Shown here piece by piece: positions 8,252 to 17,539 of a DNA stretch of 64,000 nt. Position numbers and translations under genes: made by a program. Position 1 is the stretch's first letter. The number at the start of each line of letters is the position of its first letter. The notes beneath the pieces are model-generated. The model saw only the letters and a program-made list of their open reading frames with translations. It made no database searches and was not told the DNA's origin. The stretch comes from Asanoa sp040676615 (GTDB taxonomy: Bacteria; Actinomycetota; Actinomycetes; Mycobacteriales; Micromonosporaceae): NCBI RefSeq assembly GCF_040676615.1, contig NZ_JBFAPI010000024.1, forward strand, positions 1 to 64,000, read 5' to 3'.

Positions 8252-9664
8252 ATGCGTAGAAGCGCTTTCGTGGTCGTCGCACATCGCCTGCCCGTCGATG
8301 ACAGCATCGCGCCCGATGGCGCCTGTGAGTGGCGGCGGTCGCCCGGTGGGTTGGTCAGTGCCCTGCATCCGATCCTGCGCCGCAGCCCCGGGACCTGGGT
8401 CGGCTGGGCCGGGCAGACCGGGCCGGCACGGCAGGTGCCCGACATCGACGGTGTCCACATGCACTCGGTGCCGCTGAGCACCGACGACATCGCCGAGCAC
8501 TACGAGGGGTTCGCCAACGCCACGCTCTGGCCGCTCTACCACGACGCGGTCGAGCAGCCCGTCTACCACCGGCGCTGGTGGGAGGCCTACCAGCGGATCA
8601 ACCAGCGCTACGCCGACGCGGCCGCGGCGCTGGCCGAGCCGGGCGCGGTGGTCTGGGTGCAGGACTACCACCTGCAACTCGTCCCCGGCATCCTGCGCGA
8701 GCTGCGGCCCGACCTGACCATCGGGTTCTTCATGCACGTGCCGTTCCCGCCGCCGGAACTGTTCATGCAACTCCCCCGCCGGGCCGAGTTGCTGCGCGGG
8801 ATGCTCGGCGCCGACCTGGTCGGGTTCCAACGCGCCCAGGCCGCGCACAACTTCGCCCAGCTCTGCGTCAAGGTCCTCGGCCTGCAGGCCAGCGACCGGC
8901 GGATCGCGGTCGACGACCGGATCGTGCGGGTCGGCGCGTTCCCGGTCTCGATCGACACGGCCGACATGGAGTCGCTGGCCGCGAGTCCCGCGGTCGTGGC
9001 CCGGGCCCGCCGGCTGCGCCGCGATCTGGGCGACCCGAAGCACGTGATCCTGTCGGTCGACCGGATGGATTACACCAAGGGCATCGAGCAGCGGCTCAAG
9101 GCCTACAGCGAGCTGCTCGACAGCGGCCAGATCAAGGTCCGCGACGCGGTGCTGGTGCAGGTGGCCGTGCCGAGCCGCGAGCGCGTGGAGCAATACAAGG
9201 CGCTGCGCGAACGGGTCGAGCGCGAGGTGGGCCGGATCAACGGCGAATACGGCCGGGTCGGCGAGCCGGCCATCCACTACCTCAACCAGCCGTTCGACCG
9301 GGCCGAGCTGGCGGCCCTCTACCGGGTCGCCAACATCATGGCCGTCACCCCACTGCGCGACGGGATGAACCTGGTCGCCAAGGAATACGTGGCGTCCCGC
9401 GTCGACGACACCGGCGCGCTCGTGTTGAGCGAGTTCGCCGGCGCGGCGGCCGAGTTCCCGCAGTCCTATCTGTGCAACCCGCACGACCTCGACGGCCTCA
9501 AGGCGGTGTTGATGGACGCGATGAAGGCCGGCCCCGACGACGTCGAGGAACGCATGCGCGCGATGCGCGAACACCTGCGGGTGCACGACATCCGCGCCTG
9601 GGCCCGCAGCTACCTGCTGGCGCTCGACCGCACCGGCACGCTGGCCGCGCGCCTGACGGCCTAG
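8252..9664 (+). CDS. otsA: Trehalose-6-phosphate synthase (GT20)
   Basis: 470 residues, full length for OtsA. Makes trehalose 6-phosphate from a nucleotide-activated glucose and glucose 6-phosphate in the cytoplasm. Visible motifs: HRLPV at 11-15, the glycine loop SPGGLVSAL at 30-38, WVQDYH at 135-140, the phosphate-binding DRMDYTKG at 270-277 with Arg271 and Lys276, and the donor-binding LRDGMNLVAKEYVA. ATG start at 8252. The partner phosphatase otsB is not in the window. Its TAG stop shares a CTAG tetranucleotide with the stop of the convergent GH1 gene. Confidence 0.95.
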   Translation: MRRSAFVVVAHRLPVDDSIAPDGACEWRRSPGGLVSALHPILRRSPGTWVGWAGQTGPARQVPDIDGVHMHSVPLSTDDIAEHYEGFANATLWPLYHDAVEQPVYHRRWWEAYQRINQRYADAAAALAEPGAVVWVQDYHLQLVPGILRELRPDLTIGFFMHVPFPPPELFMQLPRRAELLRGMLGADLVGFQRAQAAHNFAQLCVKVLGLQASDRRIAVDDRIVRVGAFPVSIDTADMESLAASPAVVARARRLRRDLGDPKHVILSVDRMDYTKGIEQRLKAYSELLDSGQIKVRDAVLVQVAVPSRERVEQYKALRERVEREVGRINGEYGRVGEPAIHYLNQPFDRAELAALYRVANIMAVTPLRDGMNLVAKEYVASRVDDTGALVLSEFAGAAAEFPQSYLCNPHDLDGLKAVLMDAMKAGPDDVEERMRAMREHLRVHDIRAWARSYLLALDRTGTLAARLTA

Positions 9665-11019
9665 AGGCCGCCGCGGCGGATGACGTCGCGATACCAGAGC
9701 GCGCTGTCCTTCGGGGTGCGGGCAAAGGTCTCATAATCCACGTGTACGAGGCCGAAGCGCTTGCCGTACCCGAACGCCCATTCGAAGTTGTCGAGCAGCG
9801 ACCAGGCGAAGTAACCGCGCAGGTCGACACCGGCCGAGATCGCCTCGTGCGCGGCGGCCAGGTGGGCCCGCAGATAGTCGATCCGGGCCGGGTCGGCCAC
9901 CCGCCCGTCGAGCACCGTGTCGACGAAGGCGGCGCCGTTCTCCGTCACGTACAACGGAATCGGTCCGTAGTCGGCGGTCACCCGCACCAGCATGTCGCGC
10001 AGGCCCGTCGGGTCGATCGGCCAACCCATGTCGGTCACCGGGCCGGGCACCGGGTGGTGCACCACCTGACCGCCGGTCGGGTAGGGGCTGCCGTCCGCGA
10101 CCGGCGCGGGCGCCGCGCCGACCAGGTCGGGCTGGTAGTAGTTGACCCCGACCGCGTCGATCGGCGCGCTGATCGTCGCGAGGTCACCGGGCCGGACGAA
10201 CCCCCAGTCCGTGAACGCCGCCGTGTCCGCCACCACGTCGGCGGGATAGTCGCCGCGCAGCACGGGGTCGAAGAAGATCCGGTTGAGCAGGCCGTCGATC
10301 CGGCGGGCGGCGTCGACGTCGGCAGCGGCGTCGGTGACCGGCCGCACCGTTCCCGCGTTGAGCGCGATGCCGACCGTCGAACCGGGCGACGCGCCGCGCA
10401 GCACGGGCACCGCCAGCCCGTGGGCCAGCAGCAGGTGGTGTGCGGCCACGAAGGGGTCGTCGCGCCGGCCGGGCGCGTGCACGCCGATGCCGTGGCCGAG
10501 GAACGCCGAGCACCACGGCTCGTTGAGGGTGTTCCACATCGCGACGCGGTCACCGAGCCGGGCCGCGACCAGCCCCGCGTACTCGGCGAACAGGTAGGCC
10601 GTGTCACGGTTGGCCCAGCCGCCGGCGTCGTCGACCCACTGCGGCAGGTCCCAGTGGTAGAGCGTGGCGACCGGGTGGATCCCGCGTGCGAGCAGGGCGT
10701 CAACCAGGCGGTCGTAGAAGTCGAGGTTGGCGGCGCGCGGCCAGGCGACCGAGAACCGGTAGGCGGTCAGCCCCAGCGAGGCCATCAGGTCGACGTCGCC
10801 GGCCCACCGGTGATAGTGGTCGGTCGCCTGCTCGCCCGTGTCGCCGCCGGCGATCGTGCCGGGCCGCGCCGCGAACGTGTCCCAGATCGACGGGACCCGG
10901 CCGTCTTCGGTCACCGCGCCCTCGATCTGGTAGGCGGCGGTGGCCGCTCCCCACCAGAACGTCGACGGGAACCGCACGCCGGTCCCGGTCGAAGCCGCGG
11001 GCGCCGCGATCGTGTCCAA
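9661..11019 (-). CDS. GH1 family beta-glucosidase
   Basis: About 452 residues. Hydrolyses beta-glucosides or related oligosaccharides with retention. N-terminal signature FWWGAATAAYQIEG, acid/base Glu167 in TLNEPW, nucleophile Glu360 in YVTENG. No signal peptide, so probably intracellular, acting on imported oligosaccharides. The frame stays open to 11058, but that extension would translate straight through a perfect operator palindrome; TTG at 11019 with AGAGAGG about nine bases before it gives the normal family N-terminus. Divergent from the secreted glycoside hydrolase at 11191, with which it probably forms a regulon. Confidence 0.93.
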   Translation of the reverse strand: MDTIAAPAASTGTGVRFPSTFWWGAATAAYQIEGAVTEDGRVPSIWDTFAARPGTIAGGDTGEQATDHYHRWAGDVDLMASLGLTAYRFSVAWPRAANLDFYDRLVDALLARGIHPVATLYHWDLPQWVDDAGGWANRDTAYLFAEYAGLVAARLGDRVAMWNTLNEPWCSAFLGHGIGVHAPGRRDDPFVAAHHLLLAHGLAVPVLRGASPGSTVGIALNAGTVRPVTDAAADVDAARRIDGLLNRIFFDPVLRGDYPADVVADTAAFTDWGFVRPGDLATISAPIDAVGVNYYQPDLVGAAPAPVADGSPYPTGGQVVHHPVPGPVTDMGWPIDPTGLRDMLVRVTADYGPIPLYVTENGAAFVDTVLDGRVADPARIDYLRAHLAAAHEAISAGVDLRGYFAWSLLDNFEWAFGYGKRFGLVHVDYETFARTPKDSALWYRDVIRRGGL

Positions 11020-11034
11020 GCCGGACCACCTCTC

Positions 11035-11050
11035 TGGAGAGCGCTCTCCA
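11035..11050. promoter_or_regulatory. LacI/CebR-type operator, copy 1
   Basis: Perfect 16-bp palindrome TGGAGAGCGCTCTCCA, 16 bases before the preferred start of the GH1 gene. It closely resembles the known CebR/CelR site TGGGAGCGCTCCCA of actinobacterial cello-oligosaccharide regulons. Its position over the leader of the GH1 gene fits repression. Confidence 0.8.
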
Positions 11051-11137
11051 ATCGCCATCCAGGCTGCGGCACCCCCGCGAACCTGTCAAGACGCATGGCT
11101 TGACATCGATGAAATCCGGGCGCGACACTGCACCGAC

Positions 11138-11153
11138 TGGAGAGCGCTCTCCA
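11138..11153. promoter_or_regulatory. LacI/CebR-type operator, copy 2
   Basis: Second identical TGGAGAGCGCTCTCCA, centred 103 bp from the first and 38 bp before the GTG of the secreted hydrolase. Each divergent gene thus has its own copy. No LacI-family gene is in the window, so the regulator must act in trans. Confidence 0.8.
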
Positions 11154-11190
11154 ACGGAGTCCCGTCCCCACTCCGAAAGGCAGGGCACCT

Positions 11191-14100
11191 GTGAACACCG
11201 CCCCGTCCCGCCTCCTCGCGGCCGTCGCGACCCTCGCGCTCGCCGTCACACCGGTGGCGGTCGTCGCGTCCCCGGCCAGCGCCGCCGACGCCGTCATCTC
11301 CCAGGGCAAACCCGCTACGGCGTCGTCCACGCAGGGCGCCGACCTCTCCGCCGGCGCCGCGGTCGACGGCAACGCCGGCACGCGCTGGGGCTCGGCCTGG
11401 TCGGATCCGCAGTGGATCCAGGTCGACCTCGGCGCGACCGCCACCATCACCCAGATCACCCTCAACTGGGAGGGCGCCTCGGCGAAGGCGTTCCAGATCC
11501 AGACCTCGGCCAACGGCACCAGTTGGACCGACGTCTACACCACCACGACCGGGCCGGGCGGCGTGCAGACGCTGCCGGTCACCGGGTCCGGCCGGTACGT
11601 CCGGATGTACGGCACCGTCCGCAACAGCGGCTACGGCTACTCGCTGTGGGAGTTCCAGGTGCACGGCAGCTTCGCCGGAAGCCCGAGCGGTTGCGGCACC
11701 ACCAACGCGGCGCAGGGCCGCCCGGCGACCGCCTCCTCGGTCGAGGGCGCCGGCGTCGCGGCGACCATGGCCGTCGACGGCGACCCCGGCACCCGCTGGT
11801 CGAGCCTGTTCGCCGATCCACAGTGGATCAGGGTGGACCTCGGCTCCAGCCAGAGCATCTGCCAGGTCGTGTTGCAGTGGGAGGGGGCGTACGGTCGCGC
11901 GTTCCAGATCCAGACCTCGGCCGACGGCAACGCCTGGACCGACATCTACACGACCACGACCGGCGCCGGCGGCACGCAGACGCTGAACGTGACCGGCACC
12001 GGCCGCTACCTCCGGATGTACGGCACCGCCCGCGGCTCCGGCTACGGCTACTCGCTGTGGGAGCTCAAGGTGTTCACCACCGGTGGCACCACCACGCCGC
12101 CCGACCCCGATCCCGGCACCTGGCAGACCGTCTGGAGCGACGACTTCACCGGGCCGGCCAACACCTCACCGTCGGCGGCCAACTGGCTGCTCCGCACCGG
12201 CACGCAGTACCCCGGCGGCGCGGCCAACTGGGGAACCGGCTCGGTCGAGACCGCCAGCGCGTCGACCGCCAACGTCGGCCTCGACGGCGCCGGCCGGCTC
12301 TCCATCCGGGCCACCAGGGACGGCGCGGGCAACTGGACCTCCGGCCGGATCGAGACGCAGCGGGCCGACTTCACGCCGCAGGCGGGTCAGCTCACCCGGT
12401 TCAGCGCCGTGCTCAAGCAGCCCGACGTGGCCAACGGTCTCGGCTACTGGCCGGCGTTCCGGGCCACCGGCGCCGCGTTCCGCGGCAACTTCACCAACTG
12501 GCCGGGCATCGGCGAGACCGACATCATGAGCGGCGTCAACGGCCGCAACCAGTTGTCGCAGACGCTGCATTGCGGCACCGCGCCCGACGGGCCGTGTGCC
12601 GAGTACAACGGCCGCACCAGCGGGCTGGCGTCGTGCACCGGGTGCCAGACCGGCTACCACGAGTACAGCCAGGTGGTCGACCGCACCAGGACCGACGAGG
12701 AGATCCGGTTCTACCTCGACGGGCGGCAGACCTGGGTGGTGCGGGAGAGCCAGGTGGGCGTCACGGCCTGGAACGCCGCCGTACACCATGGCTTCTACCT
12801 GCGCTTCGACCTGGCCATCGGCGGGCTCTACCCGAGCGGGATCGCCGGCTTCACCGTCCCGACGCCGGACACCACCTCGGGCGGCGTGCTCAGCGTCGAC
12901 TCGGTGACCGTCGCCCGGGCCACCGGCACGACACCGCCGGCGATGACCGACCCGCCGGTGCCGGCCGGGCCCAGCGTCGTGCAGGTCACCGGCACGCAGG
13001 GCAACTGGCAGCTCCAGGTCAACGGGGCGCCGTGGGAGGTGCGCGGGCTGACCTACGGCCCGCCGCAGGGCGCCGCCGACGGCTATCTGCGCGACCTGGC
13101 CAACGCCGGCGTCAACACCATCCGGACCTGGGGTGTCGACGACGCGCAGACGCCGGTGCTGCTCGACACCGCCGCCCGGCACGGGGTCAAGGTGATCGTC
13201 GGGCACTGGCTCAACCAGGGCGCCGACTATGTCAACGACACGGCCTACAAGAACACCGTCAAGGCCGAGATCGTGGCCCGGGTCAACGCGCTCAAGGGCA
13301 AGCCGGGCGTGCTCATGTGGGACGTCGGCAACGAGGTCATCCTGACCATGCAGGACCACGGGCTGGCGCCGGACGTGGTGGAGGCGCGGCGGGTGGCGTA
13401 CGCCAGGTTCGTCAACGAGGTCGCCGTCGCGATCCACGCGGCCGACCCGAACCACCCGGTCACCTCGACCGACGCCTACACGCACGCGTGGACCTACTAC
13501 AAGCCCTACTCGCCGGCCCTGGACCTGCTCGCGGTCAACTCCTACGGCGCCATCGGCGGCGTCAAGGGCGACTGGATCGCCGGTGGCTACACCAAGCCCT
13601 ACATCGTCACCGAAGCCGGGCCGGACGGCGAGTGGGAGGTGCCCAACGACGTCAACGGCGTGCCCGACGAGCCGACCGACCTGGAGAAGCGCGCCGGCTA
13701 CGCCGCGAGTTGGGCCGCCATCAGGTCACATCCGGGCGTCGCGCTCGGCGCCACCGAGTTCCACTACGGACTGGAGAACGACTTCGGCGGCGTCTGGCTC
13801 AACGTGACCACCGGTGGCTGGCGGCGGCTGGGCTTCCACGCCCTGCGGCAGGCCTACACGGGCCAGCCGTCGGCCAACACGCCGCCGGAGATCACCACCA
13901 TGACGGTCGGCTCGCAGACGGCCGTGCCGGCGGGCGGCACGTTCCCGGTCTCGGTGGCCGCCACCGACCCGCAGGGCGACCTGATCAGATACAACCTGAT
14001 GTTCAGCAACAAGTACGTGACCGGCGGCACCGGCTTCTCCAACGTCACGTTCACGGAGACCGGCAACGGCCAGTTCTCGGTGCGCGCGCCGGAGCAACTC

Positions 14101-14589
14101 GGGGTCTGGAAGGTCTACGTCTACGCGTTCGACGGCCAGGGCAACGTGGGCATCGAGCAGCGCTCGTTCAAGGTCGTGCCGCCGACCGTCCCGGGCACCA
14201 ACATCGCCCGCGGCCGGCCGGTGACCGCCTCCACCTACCAGCCGACCGGCACCAACGGCCCGCAGCTACCGGCGTACGCCGTCGACGGCGACTACAACAC
14301 CCGGTGGGCCAGCGAGTGGGTGCCGACGGCCTGGGTGCAGGTCGACCTCGGCTCGGTGCAGTCGTTCAACCGCGTGCGGTTGGCGTGGGAGGCGGCCTAC
14401 GCCACGGGCTACCAGGTGCAGACCTCGACCGACGGAACGAACTGGACAACGGTGTACGCGACCACGTCCGGCAACGGCGGTTTCGACGACCTCGTGGTCA
14501 ACGGGACCGGGCGATATATCCGGATGAACGGGCAGACGCGCGCGACGGCGTACGGCTACTCGCTCTGGGAGTTCGGCGTCTACCGCTGA
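11191..14589 (+). CDS. Secreted multidomain glycoside hydrolase: 2 discoidin + GH16-like + clan GH-A + Ig + discoidin
   Basis: 1132 residues. Signal peptide 1-31 ending ASPASA. Two discoidin/CBM32-type domains (about 34-158 and 170-296) share the closing motif YGYSLWE. A GH16-like beta-jellyroll covers about 312-578, with GETDIMS at 441-447 where catalytic members have E-x-D-x-M-E: Glu442 and Asp444 remain, the acid/base Glu is Ser447. A clan GH-A TIM-barrel-like domain (about 600-865) carries GNE at 713-715 and VTEAG with Glu808, the expected acid/base and nucleophile. An Ig-like domain (about 868-985) and a third discoidin domain end the protein. I infer an extracellular beta-glucan-active enzyme whose oligosaccharide products feed the divergent GH1 enzyme. 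GTG start. Confidence 0.88.
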   Translation: MNTAPSRLLAAVATLALAVTPVAVVASPASAADAVISQGKPATASSTQGADLSAGAAVDGNAGTRWGSAWSDPQWIQVDLGATATITQITLNWEGASAKAFQIQTSANGTSWTDVYTTTTGPGGVQTLPVTGSGRYVRMYGTVRNSGYGYSLWEFQVHGSFAGSPSGCGTTNAAQGRPATASSVEGAGVAATMAVDGDPGTRWSSLFADPQWIRVDLGSSQSICQVVLQWEGAYGRAFQIQTSADGNAWTDIYTTTTGAGGTQTLNVTGTGRYLRMYGTARGSGYGYSLWELKVFTTGGTTTPPDPDPGTWQTVWSDDFTGPANTSPSAANWLLRTGTQYPGGAANWGTGSVETASASTANVGLDGAGRLSIRATRDGAGNWTSGRIETQRADFTPQAGQLTRFSAVLKQPDVANGLGYWPAFRATGAAFRGNFTNWPGIGETDIMSGVNGRNQLSQTLHCGTAPDGPCAEYNGRTSGLASCTGCQTGYHEYSQVVDRTRTDEEIRFYLDGRQTWVVRESQVGVTAWNAAVHHGFYLRFDLAIGGLYPSGIAGFTVPTPDTTSGGVLSVDSVTVARATGTTPPAMTDPPVPAGPSVVQVTGTQGNWQLQVNGAPWEVRGLTYGPPQGAADGYLRDLANAGVNTIRTWGVDDAQTPVLLDTAARHGVKVIVGHWLNQGADYVNDTAYKNTVKAEIVARVNALKGKPGVLMWDVGNEVILTMQDHGLAPDVVEARRVAYARFVNEVAVAIHAADPNHPVTSTDAYTHAWTYYKPYSPALDLLAVNSYGAIGGVKGDWIAGGYTKPYIVTEAGPDGEWEVPNDVNGVPDEPTDLEKRAGYAASWAAIRSHPGVALGATEFHYGLENDFGGVWLNVTTGGWRRLGFHALRQAYTGQPSANTPPEITTMTVGSQTAVPAGGTFPVSVAATDPQGDLIRYNLMFSNKYVTGGTGFSNVTFTETGNGQFSVRAPEQLGVWKVYVYAFDGQGNVGIEQRSFKVVPPTVPGTNIARGRPVTASTYQPTGTNGPQLPAYAVDGDYNTRWASEWVPTAWVQVDLGSVQSFNRVRLAWEAAYATGYQVQTSTDGTNWTTVYATTSGNGGFDDLVVNGTGRYIRMNGQTRATAYGYSLWEFGVYR

Positions 14590-14609
14590 GGTCGGAGGGC
14601 GGCCACGGC

Positions 14610-15419
14610 TCAGTGGTCGCCCTTCTCCAGCCAGTCGAGGATGGCGTCGAGCGGCTCCTGCCAGCGGGCGTCCAGCATCAGGTCGTGGCCCATGCCCGGG
14701 AACAGCAGCGGCGCGCCGCCGTAGCGGCGGGCCACCGTGTCGAGCGCGGTGCGCGGCACGACCCGGTCGTCGGGCGTGCCGACCACCAGCACCGGCGGGT
14801 CACCGACCGGCTGCTCCGGCGCGCGGGCGCGCAGCAACTCCCACTGCGCGCGGGCGGAGGCGTGGCCGACCCGGCCCAGGTAGCCGCGGGCCGCCGCGTC
14901 GGGCAGGTCGCGGCTGAAGAGTTGCCGCCGGGTCAGCCGCAACCGGCCGCCGAACGCCGCCGGCAGGGTGCCGAACGGGTTGTGCTTCAGCGCCAGGCCG
15001 AGCGTCGCCCAGCCGCCGAACACCGGGGCTGCCAGCACCCCGGCCCGGGCCGGGTAGCGCGCCAGCGCGTGCGCCACCACCAGCGCGCCGGCGCCGTGGC
15101 CGACCAGCACCGCCTGGTGCGGCAGGGACGCCGCGACCTGCACCACGTCGTGGGCGTAGGCCCGTAGCGTCGCGCGCGGTGCCGGCTCGCTGCCGCCGTG
15201 GCCGCGCGGGCTGACCGCGTGCACGGCGAAACCGCGGCCGGCGGCGTGCTCGAGCCAGTGCTCCGCGAACGCCCACGCGCCGTGCCCGAAGCCGGGCACG
15301 AACAGCACCGGCGGCTTGGTGTCGTCGGGCAACTCCGGCGTCGCGGTGCGCACCTCGCGGCGGGCCGGTGGGACCGGGTCGGCCCAGTCGCGGGTACGGA
15401 TGATCCGGACCGAGGTCAT
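14610..15419 (-). CDS. Alpha/beta-hydrolase-fold protein lacking nucleophile serine
   Basis: 269 residues with a complete alpha/beta-hydrolase outline: oxyanion strand VLFVPGFGHGAW, nucleophile elbow VLVGHGAGALVV at 104-115, acid region VVGTPDDRVVP, and histidine in GMGHDLML. The elbow should be G-H-S-x-G, but residue 109 is Gly, so the usual nucleophile is absent. It may be a non-catalytic binding or structural partner, or use another mechanism. ATG at 15419 overlaps the TGA of the flavin monooxygenase gene (ATGA), so the two are translationally coupled and probably act together. Confidence 0.8.
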   Translation of the reverse strand: MTSVRIIRTRDWADPVPPARREVRTATPELPDDTKPPVLFVPGFGHGAWAFAEHWLEHAAGRGFAVHAVSPRGHGGSEPAPRATLRAYAHDVVQVAASLPHQAVLVGHGAGALVVAHALARYPARAGVLAAPVFGGWATLGLALKHNPFGTLPAAFGGRLRLTRRQLFSRDLPDAAARGYLGRVGHASARAQWELLRARAPEQPVGDPPVLVVGTPDDRVVPRTALDTVARRYGGAPLLFPGMGHDLMLDARWQEPLDAILDWLEKGDH

Positions 15420-16837
15420 CGCGCACTCCTTGCCGTCGCGGTCGCCGGTGTGAGCTCGTCGAGAGCGCCCTGCAGGGCCTTCAGGTAGTCGAGGTGGCTG
15501 ACCTCGAACCAGTGCCGGGTGGAGTCCTTGACCCGGGCCCGGTTCCACCGCTTGCCCACGTCGGCCGACGCGCGCGACCAGAACGCCGCGGCCCGGGTCA
15601 GGTCGCGGTCGCGCAGCCGGAGCCAGCGGGCGATCAGCACCGTCTGCCAGTGCACGAGGGGGAAGAGCCCGGAGTCGGGCTGCAGCAGCCCGGCGACGGC
15701 GAGCGTCGGATGCTCCCGCGGGAACGCGTGCAGGTAGAGGGTGGGCCGGCCGTGCTCGTCGGCACCGAGGATCTCGGGCGCCAGGAACTCGAAGCGCGGC
15801 AGATAGCCGGTGGCGAAGACGACCACGTCGGGCTCGATGTGGCGGCCGTCGGTCAGCTCGACCGAGCCGCGGTGGAAGCGCCGGATGTCGGGCACCGGCG
15901 TGATCGTGCCGTGGCCGAGGTGGTAGATCAGCTGGCTGTTGGCGATCGGGTGGGTCTCGAAGACCTTGTGGTCGGGCTTGGGCAGCCCGAACCGGCTCTG
16001 GTCGCCGACGGTGAGCCGCAGCGTGCGGGCGGCCAGCCACTGCCGCATCCCGAGCGGGAGCCCGGCCGCCAGCATCCGGTCGTTGACCTGGTCGGTCGGG
16101 CGGCCGAGCAGGTATTTCGGCAGGTACCAGTAGCCGCGCCGGGTGGAGTGCCAGGTCTGGCCGGCGGCCGTGGCCGCCTCGACCGCGATGTCGCAGCCGG
16201 TGTTGCCGCCGCCGACCACCAGCACCTTGCGGCCGGAAAACGCCTTGGCGTCCTTGTAGGCCGAGGCGTGCAGGGTCTGGCCGCGGAACTCGTCGATGCC
16301 CTCGTAGGCCGGCACCTTGGGCGCCCAGTTGTGCCCGTTGGCGACCACCACGGCCAGGTAGCGGTGGGTGCGCTCCGAGCCGTATCCGCCGCTGCTGCGG
16401 GTGGTCACGTCCCAGCTGGTGTCGTCGGCCGGCTCGACCTTGACCACCTCGGTGCCGAACCACACGTGCGGCTTGAGGTCGAAGTGGTCGGCGTAGCGCT
16501 CCAGGTAGGACAGCAACTGGCTGTGGTGCGGGTAGTCCGGCCAGGCGTCGGGCATCGGAAAGTCGGGGAACTGGGTGAACGGCTTCGACGAGATCAGGTG
16601 CGTGCTGGCGTAGACCGGGCTGCGGTCGTGCCGCCAGTTCCACGCCCCGCCGACGCTGGTCTCCCGCTCGTAGCAGTCGACGCCGAACCCGTGCTCGCGC
16701 AGGTTCTTGACGGCGGCCAGGCCGCTGGCGCCGGCGCCGACCACGCAGACGGTGTCGCGGCGGTCGTAGACCGGGCGGCCGTCACGCCAGAGGGTGGTCG
16801 AAGGGTCGAAGCGGTCGTTGGCCGTGGAGGGGGACAC
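15416..16837 (-). CDS. Flavin-containing monooxygenase (FMO/Baeyer-Villiger type)
   Basis: 473 residues. FAD-binding VVGAGASGLAAVKNL near the N-terminus, an NADPH-binding VVGGGNTGCDIAVEA in the middle, and FATGYLPRFEFL toward the C-terminus, the usual order for class B flavoprotein monooxygenases. These insert oxygen into soft nucleophiles or ketones with NADPH and O2; the substrate cannot be told. GTG start at 16837 with GAAGGA about eight bases before it. First gene of a two-gene unit with the hydrolase-like protein. Confidence 0.9.
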   Translation of the reverse strand: MSPSTANDRFDPSTTLWRDGRPVYDRRDTVCVVGAGASGLAAVKNLREHGFGVDCYERETSVGGAWNWRHDRSPVYASTHLISSKPFTQFPDFPMPDAWPDYPHHSQLLSYLERYADHFDLKPHVWFGTEVVKVEPADDTSWDVTTRSSGGYGSERTHRYLAVVVANGHNWAPKVPAYEGIDEFRGQTLHASAYKDAKAFSGRKVLVVGGGNTGCDIAVEAATAAGQTWHSTRRGYWYLPKYLLGRPTDQVNDRMLAAGLPLGMRQWLAARTLRLTVGDQSRFGLPKPDHKVFETHPIANSQLIYHLGHGTITPVPDIRRFHRGSVELTDGRHIEPDVVVFATGYLPRFEFLAPEILGADEHGRPTLYLHAFPREHPTLAVAGLLQPDSGLFPLVHWQTVLIARWLRLRDRDLTRAAAFWSRASADVGKRWNRARVKDSTRHWFEVSHLDYLKALQGALDELTPATATARSAR

Positions 16838-16870
16838 CGTGCGATCCTTCCGACTCCCGGCCGGTTCTGT

Positions 16871-17539
16871 CTAGTCAGGTACCACCAGATCGACGGCAAT
16901 CGGCAGATGATCACTGGCCCGCCTGGCCATCGGAGTGTCGACCACCCGGAAGCTGGTCACCTCGACCCGCTTGTCGACGAAGACACCGTCGATCTGTCGC
17001 GTCGGGCCCGACGCCGGGTGGGTCGGTGCCATGCCGGCCACGTGCAGGCCGTCGGCCAGCACGCCCCAGGTCGGCTCGCCCGGCTCGGCGTTGAGGTCAC
17101 CGGCCGCGATCACCGGCAGGTCGTAGCCGCCGATCGCCGCCCGCCAGGCCGCGCCCTGCGTGGGCCGGACCGCGGCGTCGGTGGACAGGTGCGAGCCGGT
17201 GACGACGAACCGGGCGCCGGGCACCTCGCAGGTGGCGAACACCGCGCCGCGCATGTGGTGGCCCGGCACCAGCGGGAACCGCAGGTCGCGGGTCTCCAGC
17301 ACGCGGACCCGCAGCGTGGTCAGCACCAGGTTGCCCAGCGACCACAGGCCGCCGCCGCCGACCACCATCCGCAGCCGGTCGGCCAGGGCCGCGTTCTTCT
17401 GCCGCCAGCGGAACCGGCGGGCGCCCTCCTGCACGATCAGCACGTCGGGTGCGAGGTCGGCCACCACCGCGGCGAGCGCGCCGAGATCGTCCTTGAAGCT
17501 GTGGATGTTGTAAGAAACGACCCTCAGGCGGGCGCTCAC
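16871..17539 (-). CDS. Endonuclease/exonuclease/phosphatase family protein
   Basis: 222 residues. Conserved EEP residues are all visible: VVSYNIHSF near the start (Asn), VLIVQEGAR (metal Glu), VTGSHLS (His), GDLNAEPGEPT (Asp/Asn), and SDHLPIAVDL (terminal Asp-His). The family cuts phosphodiesters or phosphomonoesters in DNA, lipids or metabolites with a divalent metal; the substrate here is unknown. No signal peptide. GTG start at 17539 overlaps the TGA of the glucokinase gene by four bases (GTGA), placing it last in that operon. Confidence 0.85.
   Translation of the reverse strand: MSARLRVVSYNIHSFKDDLGALAAVVADLAPDVLIVQEGARRFRWRQKNAALADRLRMVVGGGGLWSLGNLVLTTLRVRVLETRDLRFPLVPGHHMRGAVFATCEVPGARFVVTGSHLSTDAAVRPTQGAAWRAAIGGYDLPVIAAGDLNAEPGEPTWGVLADGLHVAGMAPTHPASGPTRQIDGVFVDKRVEVTSFRVVDTPMARRASDHLPIAVDLVVPD

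Noticed and set aside
11020..11058. N-terminal extension of the GH1 enzyme
   Set aside because: It would be translated across a perfect operator palindrome; TTG 11019 has a ribosome site and gives the usual N-terminus.
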